From Pasteurellaceae bacterium (GTDB lineage Bacteria; Pseudomonadota; Gammaproteobacteria; Enterobacterales; Pasteurellaceae): 15,672 nucleotides of DNA. The position numbers and the translations under genes are program-made. Of this stretch, positions 6,118 through 15,400 are shown in pieces (the first letter of the stretch is position 1; each line of letters begins with the position of its first letter). The notes under the pieces are model-generated. The model was not told where the DNA came from. It saw only the letters and a list, made by a program, of their open reading frames with translations, and did no database searches. The DNA lies in assembly GCA_900756875.1 (NCBI GenBank), contig CAAELW010000045.1, positions 1-15,672 of the forward strand. Reading direction: 5' to 3'.

Positions 6118-6873
6118 ATGAACAATCTAGAACTTGAACGTTTACTAAACGAAAAACTTAGCACAGACAGAATAAATGATTACGCCCCTAACGGTTTGCA
6201 AGTAGAAGGCAAATCAGAGATCAAAAAGATCATCACGGGTGTCACCGCAAGCCAAGCTTTGATTGATTATGCCGTTGCACAACAAGCTGATGCGATACTC
6301 GTCCACCACGGTTATTTTTGGAAAAGTGAAAATCCATGTATTCGCGGCATGAAAGGCAAACGCATCAAAACGTTGCTTGTGAATGATATCAATTTATACG
6401 GCTACCACTTGCCTTTGGATGTCCACCCAGAATTAGGTAACAACGCAAAACTTGCTCAGTTATTGGGGATTATCGATCTTAAACCTTTAGAAAATAGCTC
6501 AACCAGCATTCCTGTTTGGGGAATGTTAAAAGATCCTGTTACCGCTGAAGAATTCACACAACGTATTGAACAAGTACTTCACCGTAAACCGTTAATTTGC
6601 ACCGAAAACGGACCGCACTTAATCCGTAAAGTAGGCATTTGTACTGGTGGCGGACAAGGCTATATTGATTTAGCGGCAGCACAAGGTTGTGATGCCTTTA
6701 TTACCGGCGAGGTTTCGGAGCAAACTATTCACTCTGCTCGTGAGCAAGGTATTCATTTCTTTGCGGCTGGTCACCATGCAACAGAACGCTATGGCATTAA
6801 GGCATTAGGTGAATGGCTAGCGACTGAATATGGCTTGGATGTAGAATTTAAAGATATTGATAATCCCGCCTAA
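6118..6873 (+). CDS. Nif3/YbgI-family dinuclear metal-binding protein
   Basis: The 251 residues agree with H. influenzae HI0105 as I remember it, which begins MNNLELE; I therefore chose the second of two adjacent ATGs (6115 and 6118). Members form a toroidal hexamer with a two-metal site per subunit. Expected ligands are visible: H63-H64 in VHHGYFW, H97 and D101 in YGYHLPLD, and the C-terminal GHHATERYG. Databases often call it GTP cyclohydrolase 1 type 2 homolog, but the physiological reaction is not established. There is no recognisable Shine-Dalgarno sequence before either ATG. It sits between the candidate sRNA terminator and the fabI promoter, so it seems to be a single-gene unit with weak expression or one fed by terminator read-through. 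Confidence 0.93.
   Translation: MNNLELERLLNEKLSTDRINDYAPNGLQVEGKSEIKKIITGVTASQALIDYAVAQQADAILVHHGYFWKSENPCIRGMKGKRIKTLLVNDINLYGYHLPLDVHPELGNNAKLAQLLGIIDLKPLENSSTSIPVWGMLKDPVTAEEFTQRIEQVLHRKPLICTENGPHLIRKVGICTGGGQGYIDLAAAQGCDAFITGEVSEQTIHSAREQGIHFFAAGHHATERYGIKALGEWLATEYGLDVEFKDIDNPA
6612..6620 (-). repeat. DNA uptake signal sequence core
   Basis: Exact ACCGCACTT inside the Nif3-family gene. Confidence 0.85.
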
Positions 6874-6893
6874 CTGGTACAAAGTGTGATTGA

Positions 6894-6922
6894 TTGCCGA
6901 AAGCACACAAAACAAGTATAAT
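6894..6922 (+). promoter_or_regulatory. Sigma-70 promoter of fabI
   Basis: TTGCCG (6894-6899), a 17-base spacer, and a perfect TATAAT (6917-6922). The start point would be near 6929, giving a leader of about 30 bases. Confidence 0.7.
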
Positions 6923-6959
6923 CTCGTCGATTTTTTTAACTCAAACATAAGGAAAAAAT

Positions 6960-7748
6960 ATGGGTTTCTTAACTGGTAAACGTATTTTAGTAACAGGTCT
7001 TGCAAGCAACCGTTCTATTGCTTACGGGATTGCAAAAGCAATGAAAGAACAAGGCGCTGAACTTGCTTTCACTTATTTAAACGATAAATTACAACCGCGC
7101 GTAGAAGAATTTGCAAAAGAATTTGGTTCTGACATCGTCCTTCCTTTAGACGTAGCGACCGATGAAAGCATCCAAAATTGCTTTGCAGAATTAAGCAAAC
7201 GTTGGGAAAAATTTGATGGTTTCGTACACGCTATCGCATTCGCACCAGGCGATCAATTAGATGGTGATTACGTAAACGCAGCAACTCGTGAAGGCTACCG
7301 TATCGCTCACGACATCAGTGCATTCAGCTTCGTTGCTATGGCACAAGCGGCACGTCCTTACTTAAATCCAAATGCAGCGTTATTAACCCTTTCTTACTTA
7401 GGTGCAGAGCGCGCAATTCCTAACTACAACGTGATGTGTTTAGCGAAAGCGTCTCTTGAAGCGGCTACTCGCGTAATGGCAGCTGACTTAGGTAAAGAAG
7501 GTATTCGTGTAAATGCAATTTCTGCAGGTCCAATCCGTACCTTAGCGGCATCAGGTATTAAAAACCTCAAGAAAATGCTTGCTACATTCGAGAAAACTGC
7601 AGCATTACGCCGCACAGTTACTATCGAAGATGTGGGTAACTCAGCAGCATTCTTATGCTCTGATTTAGCATCTGGTATTACTGGTGAAATCGTTCACGTC
7701 GATGCAGGTTTCAGCATCACCGCAATGGGCGAATTAGGCGAAGAATAA
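6960..7748 (+). CDS. fabI: Enoyl-[acyl-carrier-protein] reductase (NADH)
   Basis: The 262 residues equal E. coli FabI in length. FabI carries out the last reduction of each fatty-acid elongation cycle in the cytoplasm. The NAD-binding [13 protein letters not shown] is at residues 13-25, and the catalytic Tyr156-x6-Lys163 and Tyr146 stand at the E. coli numbers. Residue 93, which is Gly in E. coli (HSIGFAPG), is Ala here (HAIAFAPG); as I recall H. influenzae FabI has Ala too. AAGGA seven bases before the ATG is a good ribosome binding site. It has its own promoter and terminator and is followed by rnb on the same strand, the same neighbours as in H. influenzae (fabI next to rnb) from memory. 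Confidence 0.98.
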   Translation: MGFLTGKRILVTGLASNRSIAYGIAKAMKEQGAELAFTYLNDKLQPRVEEFAKEFGSDIVLPLDVATDESIQNCFAELSKRWEKFDGFVHAIAFAPGDQLDGDYVNAATREGYRIAHDISAFSFVAMAQAARPYLNPNAALLTLSYLGAERAIPNYNVMCLAKASLEAATRVMAADLGKEGIRVNAISAGPIRTLAASGIKNLKKMLATFEKTAALRRTVTIEDVGNSAAFLCSDLASGITGEIVHVDAGFSITAMGELGEE

Positions 7749-7769
7749 TTTTTCGTACAATCTATTTTT

Positions 7770-7804
7770 AGGCAGGCTTTTCAGTCTGCCTTTTCTCTTT
7801 TTTT
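7770..7804 (+). terminator. Rho-independent terminator of fabI
   Basis: AGGCAGGC (7770-7777), loop TTTTCA, and GTCTGCCT (7784-7791) form an 8-base stem with one G-U pair. It is followed by a T-rich tract that runs almost to the rnb start. Confidence 0.8.
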
Positions 7805-7814
7805 AAATATAACT

Positions 7815-9794
7815 ATGTTCCAAGATAATCCACTACTCGCACAACTTAAGCAACAAATCCACGACAGCAAAGAACACGTTGAAGGCGTGGTAAAAAGTAC
7901 TGATAAAGCTTATGGTTTTTTAGAGTGCGATAAAAAAAGCTACTTTATTGCCCCGCCTGCAATGAAAAAAGTGATGCACGGTGACAAAATCAAAGCCACC
8001 ATTGAAAAGCAAGGCGATAAAGAGCAAGCTGAACCTGAAGAATTAATTGAGCCAATGCTCACGCGCTTTATTGCCAAAGTGCGGTTCAATAAAGACAAGA
8101 AATTGCAAGTTTTGGTTGATCATCCAAGTATCAACCAACCCATTGGTGCGCAACAAGCTAAATCCGTCAAAGAAGAATTACAAGAAGGCGACTGGGTCGT
8201 CGCAAATTTGAAAACGCACCCATTACGTGATGATCGCTTTTTCTATGCCACCATCAATCAATTTATCTGCCGTGCTGATGATGAATTAGCCCCTTGGTGG
8301 GTTACATTGGCACGTCATGAGCAATCTCGTCATCCTGTGCAAGGTGCCGAACGTTATGAAATGTTAGATCAACAAACACGTGAAGATCTGACCGCACTTC
8401 ATTTTGTCACCATTGACTCTGAAAGCACACAGGATATGGACGATGCTCTTTATATTGAACCTGTCGAGCAAAATGGTACGCAAACCGGCTGGCGATTAAT
8501 CGTTGCCATTGCGGATCCCACAGCTTACATTGCATTAGATTCACAAATTGAAAAAGATGCAAAACAGCGTTGTTTCACCAATTATTTGCCTGGCTTCAAC
8601 ATTTCTATGTTGCCTCGTGAATTATCTGATGAATTATGTTCATTAATGGCAAATGAAACTCGTCCTGCATTAGTGTGTTACATTGAAACAGATCTTGCGG
8701 GTAATATCACGGCGAAACCACGTTTTGTGTCCGCTTATGTACAATCTAAAGCAAAATTAGCCTATAACAAGATTTCAGATTATTTAGAACAAGTACCGGA
8801 TGCATGGCAACCGGAAACACCTGAAATTGCCCAGCAAATTGATTGGTTACATCAATTTACTCAAGCACGTATTCAATGGCGTAAAACCCATTCCTTGTTA
8901 TTTAAAGAGAAACCAGACTACTCTTTTATTCTCGCTGAAAATGGCAAAGTGAAAGAAATTAAAGCGGAATATCGCCGTATTGCAAATCAAATCGTGGAAG
9001 AATCCATGATCATTGCCAACATTTGTGCCGCCCAATTCTTAGCGGAGCATGCTAAAACCGGTATTTTCAATACACACACTGGTTTTGATAAAAAATTCTT
9101 AGAAAATGCACATAATTTCTTAATGGCAAATTTAGCCAATGAAGAAAATCAAGCTGAGCTTGCTGAGCGTTATTCGGTGGAAAATTTGGCAACCTTAAAA
9201 GGTTATTGCCAAATGCGTCATGATATTGAATCGATTGAAGGTGACTATTTAGAATTCCGTTTACGTCGTTATTTAACCTTTGCGGAGTTTAAATCCGAAC
9301 TTGCTCCACATTTTGGGCTTGGATTAGAAGGTTATGCGACCTGGACATCACCTATCCGTAAATATTCCGATATGGTGAACCATCGTTTAATTAAAGCCGT
9401 GCTCACACAGCAAGCTTGTGAAAAACCACAAGATGAAGTCCTTGCTCGCTTACAAGAAGCCCGTCGTCAAAATCGCTTGGTCGAACGTGATATCGCAGAT
9501 TGGTTATATTGTCGCTATCTTGCTGACAAAGTCGCTGAAAATGCTGAATTTGATGCAGAGGTACAAGATGTGATGCGTGGTGGTTTACGTGTTCAATTAT
9601 TAGAAAATGGTGCATCCATGTTCGTACCAGCTTCCACGTTGCATCCAAATAAAGATGAAATGCAAGTGAATGCTGATGAATTAGCGCTGTATATTCAAGG
9701 GGAGCGCCGTTACAAAATCGGTGATTTAGTGAAAGTAAAACTCACCGAAGTACGAGAAGAAACTCGCAGTATTGTCGGTCAATTAATCATTTAA
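7815..9794 (+). CDS. rnb: Exoribonuclease II (RNase II)
   Basis: The 659 residues are typical of RNase II, and the shorter length and lack of long terminal extensions separate it from RNase R (about 800). It degrades single-stranded RNA 3' to 5' in the cytoplasm. Domain order is N-terminal cold-shock domains (about 20-180), the RNB catalytic domain (about 190-540) and a C-terminal S1 domain (about 560-650). The four catalytic aspartates fall at D201, D207, D209 and D210 in DSESTQDMDDA, exactly the E. coli numbering. No Shine-Dalgarno sequence precedes the ATG and the 66-base gap from fabI is mostly terminator, so initiation signals are weak. Two uptake signals lie in the gene. It converges on the maltose operon, with a terminator between. 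Confidence 0.97.
   Translation: MFQDNPLLAQLKQQIHDSKEHVEGVVKSTDKAYGFLECDKKSYFIAPPAMKKVMHGDKIKATIEKQGDKEQAEPEELIEPMLTRFIAKVRFNKDKKLQVLVDHPSINQPIGAQQAKSVKEELQEGDWVVANLKTHPLRDDRFFYATINQFICRADDELAPWWVTLARHEQSRHPVQGAERYEMLDQQTREDLTALHFVTIDSESTQDMDDALYIEPVEQNGTQTGWRLIVAIADPTAYIALDSQIEKDAKQRCFTNYLPGFNISMLPRELSDELCSLMANETRPALVCYIETDLAGNITAKPRFVSAYVQSKAKLAYNKISDYLEQVPDAWQPETPEIAQQIDWLHQFTQARIQWRKTHSLLFKEKPDYSFILAENGKVKEIKAEYRRIANQIVEESMIIANICAAQFLAEHAKTGIFNTHTGFDKKFLENAHNFLMANLANEENQAELAERYSVENLATLKGYCQMRHDIESIEGDYLEFRLRRYLTFAEFKSELAPHFGLGLEGYATWTSPIRKYSDMVNHRLIKAVLTQQACEKPQDEVLARLQEARRQNRLVERDIADWLYCRYLADKVAENAEFDAEVQDVMRGGLRVQLLENGASMFVPASTLHPNKDEMQVNADELALYIQGERRYKIGDLVKVKLTEVREETRSIVGQLII
8077..8085 (+). 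repeat. DNA uptake signal sequence core
   Basis: Exact AAGTGCGGT in rnb, coding for K-V-R-F, with TCAATAAA after it. Confidence 0.86.
8391..8399 (-). repeat. DNA uptake signal sequence core
   Basis: Exact ACCGCACTT in rnb, coding for T-A-L. This is the last exact copy in the window; none follows in the remaining 7.2 kb. Confidence 0.86.
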
Positions 9795-9820
9795 TAACCA
9801 CTTCCTTTCTAATACTACAA

Positions 9821-9856
9821 ATACCGCTCGTTACACAACGGGCGGTATTCTTTTAT
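9821..9856 (+). terminator. Rho-independent terminator of rnb
   Basis: ATACCGCTCGTT (9821-9832), loop ACAC, and AACGGGCGGTAT (9837-9848) form a 12-base stem with one G-U pair, followed by TCTTTTAT. Confidence 0.8.
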
Positions 9857-9950
9857 AGCACCAAAGTTGTGACAATATTTTTTACATTGATAGTATTATT
9901 TTGTGAATGGAATGAGGATGAGCAATATCGAGATGAAGTATTTATAATGA

Positions 9951-9976
9951 TATCCCCGCCTTGAAGAGCGGGGATA
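9951..9976 (-). terminator. Hairpin at the end of the PTS gene, possible terminator or mRNA 3'-end stabiliser
   Basis: TATCCCCGC (9951-9959), an 8-base loop, and GCGGGGATA (9968-9976) form a perfect, G/C-rich 9-base stem 20 bases beyond the PTS stop. No T-run follows on either strand (minus continues TCATTATAAATA), so it is a poor textbook terminator. The rest of 9857-9950 shows nothing I can assign. Confidence 0.45.
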
Positions 9977-9996
9977 AGATGAGGATTTAGGCAGAA

Positions 9997-11664
9997 TTAC
10001 ATTTTAGGAATATCAACGCCAGATGAAAGCACGTCTTGAATATCCGATTTTAAGACATCTGCTTTTGGACCATAAATCGCTTGGATACCAGAGCCTTTCA
10101 CAATAAAGCCCATTGCACCTGCTTGTTTCCAACTTGCTTCATCACCCACTAACTCTGGATTATGTACGGTGATACGTAAACGTGTCATACAAGCATCAAC
10201 ATCTGCAATGTTATTACGTCCACCAAGCAAGTTGATGATTTGGATAACTTGCGTACTAGCATTCGCCACTTTTGGCTCATTGCTAGGAGCTTCATCTGAA
10301 GAACCTTTTGCATCATAGTTACCATTACGGCCCGCTGTGGCAAGGTTAAATTTCTTAATCATAAAGTTCGCGATAAAGAACATAGCCACTGCAAAGAGGA
10401 TCGATACCCAAATAAAGTTGATTACATCCATACCAATACCAGCTTTAATCGCCATCGGTGTACGCGTTAAGAACTCAATGTTACCGAATGAATGCACGCG
10501 TAAGTCCACAATATCTGCCATGGCGAAAGCACAACCTTGTACTAAAGCATAAACAATATAAAGCGGTAATGCGACAAACATAAACATATATTCAATTGGT
10601 TCAGTTACGCCTGTTAAGAACACCGCAAGTGCTGATGAAAGGAAAATACCTTTATAGAGTTTTTTCTTGTCTTCATCTACGTTGATATACATCGCAAGTG
10701 TCAAGCCCATTAGGATACCGGTTGAACCAATCATTTGCCCTACTTTGAAGCGAGCAGGTGTTACGGTTGAAAGAAGTTCATTATATTGCGTTAAATTACC
10801 TGCATCTTTAAGGTTAATTAAGTCAGTCACCCATGCGAGCCAAAGTGGATCTTGACCAAAGACCTGTTTACCTTGTTGCGCACCGGTTAAGAATTCATAA
10901 GTACCGCCTAATGAAGTGTAGTTCATTGGGATGGTCAACATATGGTGTAAACCAAATGGAAGTAAAAGACGCTCTAAAGTACCGTAAACAAATGGTGCTA
11001 AAATCGGTGCTGAACTTTGTGAGTTGGCAATCCATTGACCGAAATGGTTAATGCCGGTTTGAACTAAAGGCCAGAATAATGATAGGAAAATCGCCACTAA
11101 TACAGAACGATAAATGACGACGAAAGGAACGAAACGTTTACCATTAAAGAAAGTGAGTACTTCAGGTAATTTACGGAAATTGTAGTAGCGATTGAAGGTT
11201 GTTGCACCCACAAAACCTGCGATAATACCGACAAATACCCCCATATTTAGCGCAGGTTGTCCAAGCACATTCACAAAGTAATTCGCCACAGGAATTTCTC
11301 CTGCAAATACAGTACTTACATGAGCATTTGGATCCGCTAACATTTCAATCTTCACGCCGAAAAAGTTACCGGTGATTAAGTTAATTAAAATGAAAGCAAG
11401 ACCCGCTGCAAATGCTCCACCCGCACGCTCATTTGCCCAGCTACCACCAATCGCTAAAGCAAATAATAGATGAAGGTTACCGATAATCCCCCAACCAATT
11501 TGGGCGATAATATTTCCGACACGTGCTAGCCATTCAGCATCACTAATTAAAGGCAGCGAGTTACCAATACTCACCATTAAACCCGCGGCTGGCATCACGG
11601 CAATCACAACCATTAGGCACTTACCGAATTTTTGCCAAAATTCAAAACTGAGCATTTTTTTCAT
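9997..11664 (-). CDS. PTS glucose/maltose-type permease, EIIC-EIIB fusion
   Basis: The protein has 555 residues. Residues about 1-445 form the membrane EIIC domain with some ten hydrophobic segments and the family motifs ERLLLPFGLHH (231-241) and GVTEPIEYMF (352-361). After a polar linker (about 447-473) comes an EIIB domain (about 474-555) with the phosphorylated cysteine at Cys492 in DACMTRLRITV. There is no EIIA, so phosphate should come from a separate EIIA-Glc (Crr), as for E. coli PtsG and MalX. The family imports and phosphorylates glucose or maltose; the neighbours favour maltose, giving maltose-6'-phosphate. AGGAG seven bases before the ATG overlaps the stop codon of the upstream phosphatase gene, only 10 bases away, so the genes share an mRNA. 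MalX-like is the nearest label; the substrate is inference. Confidence 0.92.
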   Translation of the reverse strand: MKKMLSFEFWQKFGKCLMVVIAVMPAAGLMVSIGNSLPLISDAEWLARVGNIIAQIGWGIIGNLHLLFALAIGGSWANERAGGAFAAGLAFILINLITGNFFGVKIEMLADPNAHVSTVFAGEIPVANYFVNVLGQPALNMGVFVGIIAGFVGATTFNRYYNFRKLPEVLTFFNGKRFVPFVVIYRSVLVAIFLSLFWPLVQTGINHFGQWIANSQSSAPILAPFVYGTLERLLLPFGLHHMLTIPMNYTSLGGTYEFLTGAQQGKQVFGQDPLWLAWVTDLINLKDAGNLTQYNELLSTVTPARFKVGQMIGSTGILMGLTLAMYINVDEDKKKLYKGIFLSSALAVFLTGVTEPIEYMFMFVALPLYIVYALVQGCAFAMADIVDLRVHSFGNIEFLTRTPMAIKAGIGMDVINFIWVSILFAVAMFFIANFMIKKFNLATAGRNGNYDAKGSSDEAPSNEPKVANASTQVIQIINLLGGRNNIADVDACMTRLRITVHNPELVGDEASWKQAGAMGFIVKGSGIQAIYGPKADVLKSDIQDVLSSGVDIPKM

Positions 11665-11674
11665 ATTGATTCTC

Positions 11675-12466
11675 CTACAAGATGAGAGCTACTTCTACGC
11701 CAAAATGGTCGGAAACAATCGGTTTATTTTTTCCATTAAAAATAACCTGACTGGATAAAACCCTTTTTGCTTGGTTTAAAAAAATATAATCTAATCGCTT
11801 TTCTTGACTATGACCTTTCCAGCCGTCAATCGCTTTTTCCACAGTGATACCGCTATCCTTCTGCTCAGCCATTTCAAATGTATCAAATAAGCCTAAGGAT
11901 TTAATCTGCTGGTAAGCTTGCTGATCGCTTATTGCATCAGTATTGAAATCTCCCATCAGGATTTTAAGATTCGCACTTTGACTTCGCTCTACAATATAAC
12001 GAACATTATCAAGTTGGTTTTCTCCATCACAATTTGGCAAATTGATATGGCAAGAATAACATTCAATTAACTGACCGTGATATTCCACCGTCAAACCAAT
12101 AATTTTACGCGAAAGAATTGAGTCAAGACGTTGGTGTTGGCTACAATAAAATGCATCAACATCATAAACAGGTAAACGCGTTAGAAACGCAATACCTTCA
12201 TCATATTTATCATAACCAATATGCGAATTGCTCCAAAAAAGCGAATATTTTTGTGCAACGCGTTGATTGATTTTATTTAACAGAATGACACCATAGTTAT
12301 CTTGCTTTAACGTTGGCGAAATAGCAGGAGCAGACATCAATTGATTAACCTCTTGTAAGGCAATGATGTCATAACCCTTTTCCACAATAGTCTCAGCAAG
12401 AATCTCTATTTTTTCCGCTTGGTTAGCTTCTAACCAAGCGTGTACATTCAGGGTAAGTAGTTTCAT
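11675..12466 (-). CDS. mapP: Endonuclease/exonuclease/phosphatase-family protein, probable maltose-6'-phosphate phosphatase (MapP-like)
   Basis: The 263 residues form one EEP (DNase I-like) domain. The metal and catalytic motifs are all visible: Asn7 in TLNVH, Glu39 in ALQEVN, GDFN at 172-175, Asp226 in RLDYIF, and the C-terminal SDHFG at 252-256. No signal peptide, so cytoplasmic. The family alone does not define a substrate. The position between a glucan phosphorylase and a glucose/maltose PTS permease matches Enterococcus faecalis, where MapP, encoded next to malT, dephosphorylates maltose-6'-P so that phosphorylases can use it. I infer the same job here. I chose the ATG at 12466 rather than the upstream one at 12505, because AAGGGGG lies five bases before it and the other would sit inside the preceding gene. 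Gaps are 10 bases on each side. Confidence 0.82.
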   Translation of the reverse strand: MKLLTLNVHAWLEANQAEKIEILAETIVEKGYDIIALQEVNQLMSAPAISPTLKQDNYGVILLNKINQRVAQKYSLFWSNSHIGYDKYDEGIAFLTRLPVYDVDAFYCSQHQRLDSILSRKIIGLTVEYHGQLIECYSCHINLPNCDGENQLDNVRYIVERSQSANLKILMGDFNTDAISDQQAYQQIKSLGLFDTFEMAEQKDSGITVEKAIDGWKGHSQEKRLDYIFLNQAKRVLSSQVIFNGKNKPIVSDHFGVEVALIL

Positions 12467-12476
12467 TGCTTCCCCC

Positions 12477-15400
12477 TTAGCCCTCACAATGCCAAATGTC
12501 TGCATTATATTGAGCGATAGTGCGGTCTGATGAGAAGAAGCCAGCTTTTGCGATATTGTGAACTACTTTCTCATTCCAACTATCTTGATCTTCATAATCA
12601 GCTAAGATTTGTTCTTTCGCGTCGACATAAGCATTAAAGTCAATTAATGTCATAAACCAGTCTTTATTCAATAATTCGTTATAAAGACGTTCTAAACGTG
12701 TTTTATTCCCTAATTTCACCACGGCAGGATTCAGAATAAAATCGACCGCTCTTTTAATCTCTTTGTCGTTTTCATAATATTCTTTTGAAACATAACCCGC
12801 TGTCTCATAAAGTTTAATAATGCTTTCTGAATCTTTACCAAATGTATAGATATTTTCAGCGCCTGCTAATTCTGCAATTTCAACATTGGCGCCATCCATC
12901 GTACCTAATGTTAACGCCCCATTAAGCATAAATTTCATATTCCCTGTACCAGAAGCTTCTTTAGAGGCAAGTGAAATTTGTTCTGAAATATCTGTTGCAG
13001 GAATCAGTTTTTCCGCCACACTCACATTATAGTTTTCCACCAAATGCACGTTTAAATACTTATTCACTTTAGGATCATTATTGATTAACTCAGATAAGCA
13101 AAGAATTAAGTGAATAATATCCTGTGCAATCACATAAGCAGGTGCCGCTTTTCCGCCAAAAATCACCGTAATTTTACGTTTTGGTAATTTACCCGCTTTA
13201 ATTTCTAAGTATTTATGAATCACATAAAGCGCATTCATTTGTTGGCGTTTATATTCATGGAAACGCTTAATTTGCGTATCAATGATTGAATTTTCATCTA
13301 AATCAATACCTTTATTTTCTTTAAGGTACGCTTTTAATGCTAATTTGTTTTCAAACTTAATTTTCGCTAATTGTTGATGAACCTTTTTATCATCTTTAAA
13401 GGCTAACAATTTTTCTAATTTCGTTGCATCATGCAAATACTCATCACCAATCAATTCTTTAATGTAAGCCGCTAATGGTTGGTTAGAAAACTCTAACCAA
13501 CGGCGGAAGGTAATGCCATTTGTCTTATTATTGAATTTTTCAGGATATAACGCATAGAACGCTTTAAGCTCTGAATTTTTCAAAATCTCCGTATGTAATG
13601 CCGCCACACCATTCACAGAATTTGAAAAGTGGATGTCCATGTGCGCCATATGCACACGTTTTTGTTTATCAATAATTTGTACGGCAGGATCTTTATACTC
13701 GGCACGCACTAATTTATCTAATTTTTTAATGATCACTACTAAATGAGGCACGACTTCATCTAGATAATCGAGTGGCCATTTTTCTAGCGCTTCAGCCAAA
13801 ATCGTATGGTTGGTATAGCCCACCATATTACGTACAATTTCAACCGCTTCGGCAAATTTAATCTGATGTTTTTCCGTTAATAAGCGAATTAATTCAGGAA
13901 TCACCATTGAAGGGTGAGTATCGTTGATCTGAACATACGCATAATCAGCTAAATCATGTAAATTACTACCACGCGCAATTGCTTCATCAATTAATAATTG
14001 TGCCGCATTTGATACCATGAAGTATTGTTGATAAATACGCAATAATTCGCCATTTTTATCTGAATCATCTGGATAAAGGAATAAAGTCAGGTTTTCTTCA
14101 ATCGCAGTTTTATCAAACTCAATACCTTTTTTAATCAGTTTAGGATTCACTGATTGAATATCAAATAAATTGAGATAGTTTTTCGTGTCTTTCTTATAAC
14201 CTAGAATATCAATACGATCTAATTTAGAAGTTAACGTAAATTTCTTAAATGGCACCTCATAGCTAATATCCGTTGGAATTAACCAAGAATTATCTTTAAT
14301 CCAATCATTAGGCTCGGCATGTTGCTCATTCTTTTTAAAGACCTGTTTGAACAAACCATAATGATAATTTAAACCTACCCCCTCAGCATTTAAGCCAAGC
14401 GTAGACATTGAATCAATAAAACAAGAAGCCAAACGACCTAACCCACCATTTCCTAAAGACGGTTCTGGCTCAATATCTTCAATATGGCTTAATGATTTAC
14501 CCACACTTTCTAATTCCCCTTTAATATCTTGATACACACCAAGGTTAATGAGATTATTAGAAAGTAATTTACCGATTAAAAACTCTGCTGAGATATAGTA
14601 AACCTTACGTTTACCCGTGTTTTTAGGTTTATCTGCAGCAAGTGCTTTTACGTAATTTAATAATTGAATATAAGTTTCTTTATCGCTTAATTGTTCAAGC
14701 GATTTATTGGTTTCGTTTTTTACAAATGTACTAAATTTAATCATTGGATTTTCCTGATTAGCACGTTGATATAACGTGGTCATTTTGGCTAAAAAGTCTT
14801 TTTTATCTTTCGTTAAATCTGATTGCTGCATTCTCCATTGCCAGTTTCCACCAATTGTTGAAGGAACATTCATTCTTGAACTCGCAGGCAAATCTAAAAC
14901 ATCTTGCATTGTGGCAATCGCCGTATTGCTAACCGTTGCAAAGAGCTGACGAATCATCGCCTGACAAATCGACTCATCCTCACTACGGTGCGTATAATCA
15001 TTAATATATTGTTGCTGTTGTTCAGTCAGGCTATTATACCAACCATTCGTCACATCGTTATCATGTGTACCGGTATAAACAATGGAATGCGGAATGCAAT
15101 AGTGTGGGCTATCTAAGCTTTTTCCTCTAACATCTTCAAAGCCAAATTGCAGAATCTTCATGCCTGGGTAATTACAATCTGCAAGCAGTTTTCTGGCTTT
15201 ATCATCAATATTACCTAAATCTTCGGCAATAATCGGTAAATCACCTAATTGCGCTTTAACAGTTTTAAATAAGTCATAACCTGGGCCTGGCTGCCAGCTA
15301 CCATCTTTAGCAACCTCTGCTTTTCCGTCCACTTGCCAATAATCAGAGAAACCTTTGAAATGGTCGATACGCAGTACATCATAAATCTTGAAGCTTTCTT

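Noticed and set aside
6884..6908. GTGTG...CACAC dyad over the fabI -35
   Set aside because: Only five-base arms separated by 15 bases; too weak to call an operator.
9917..9949. Tiny ORF between rnb and the PTS gene
   Set aside because: About 11 codons with no ribosome binding site or context; not supportable.
12467..12505. Upstream ATG at 12505 as start of the phosphatase gene
   Set aside because: It would overlap the phosphorylase coding end and lacks a ribosome binding site. The ATG at 12466 has AAGGGGG at good spacing and begins right at the EEP fold.
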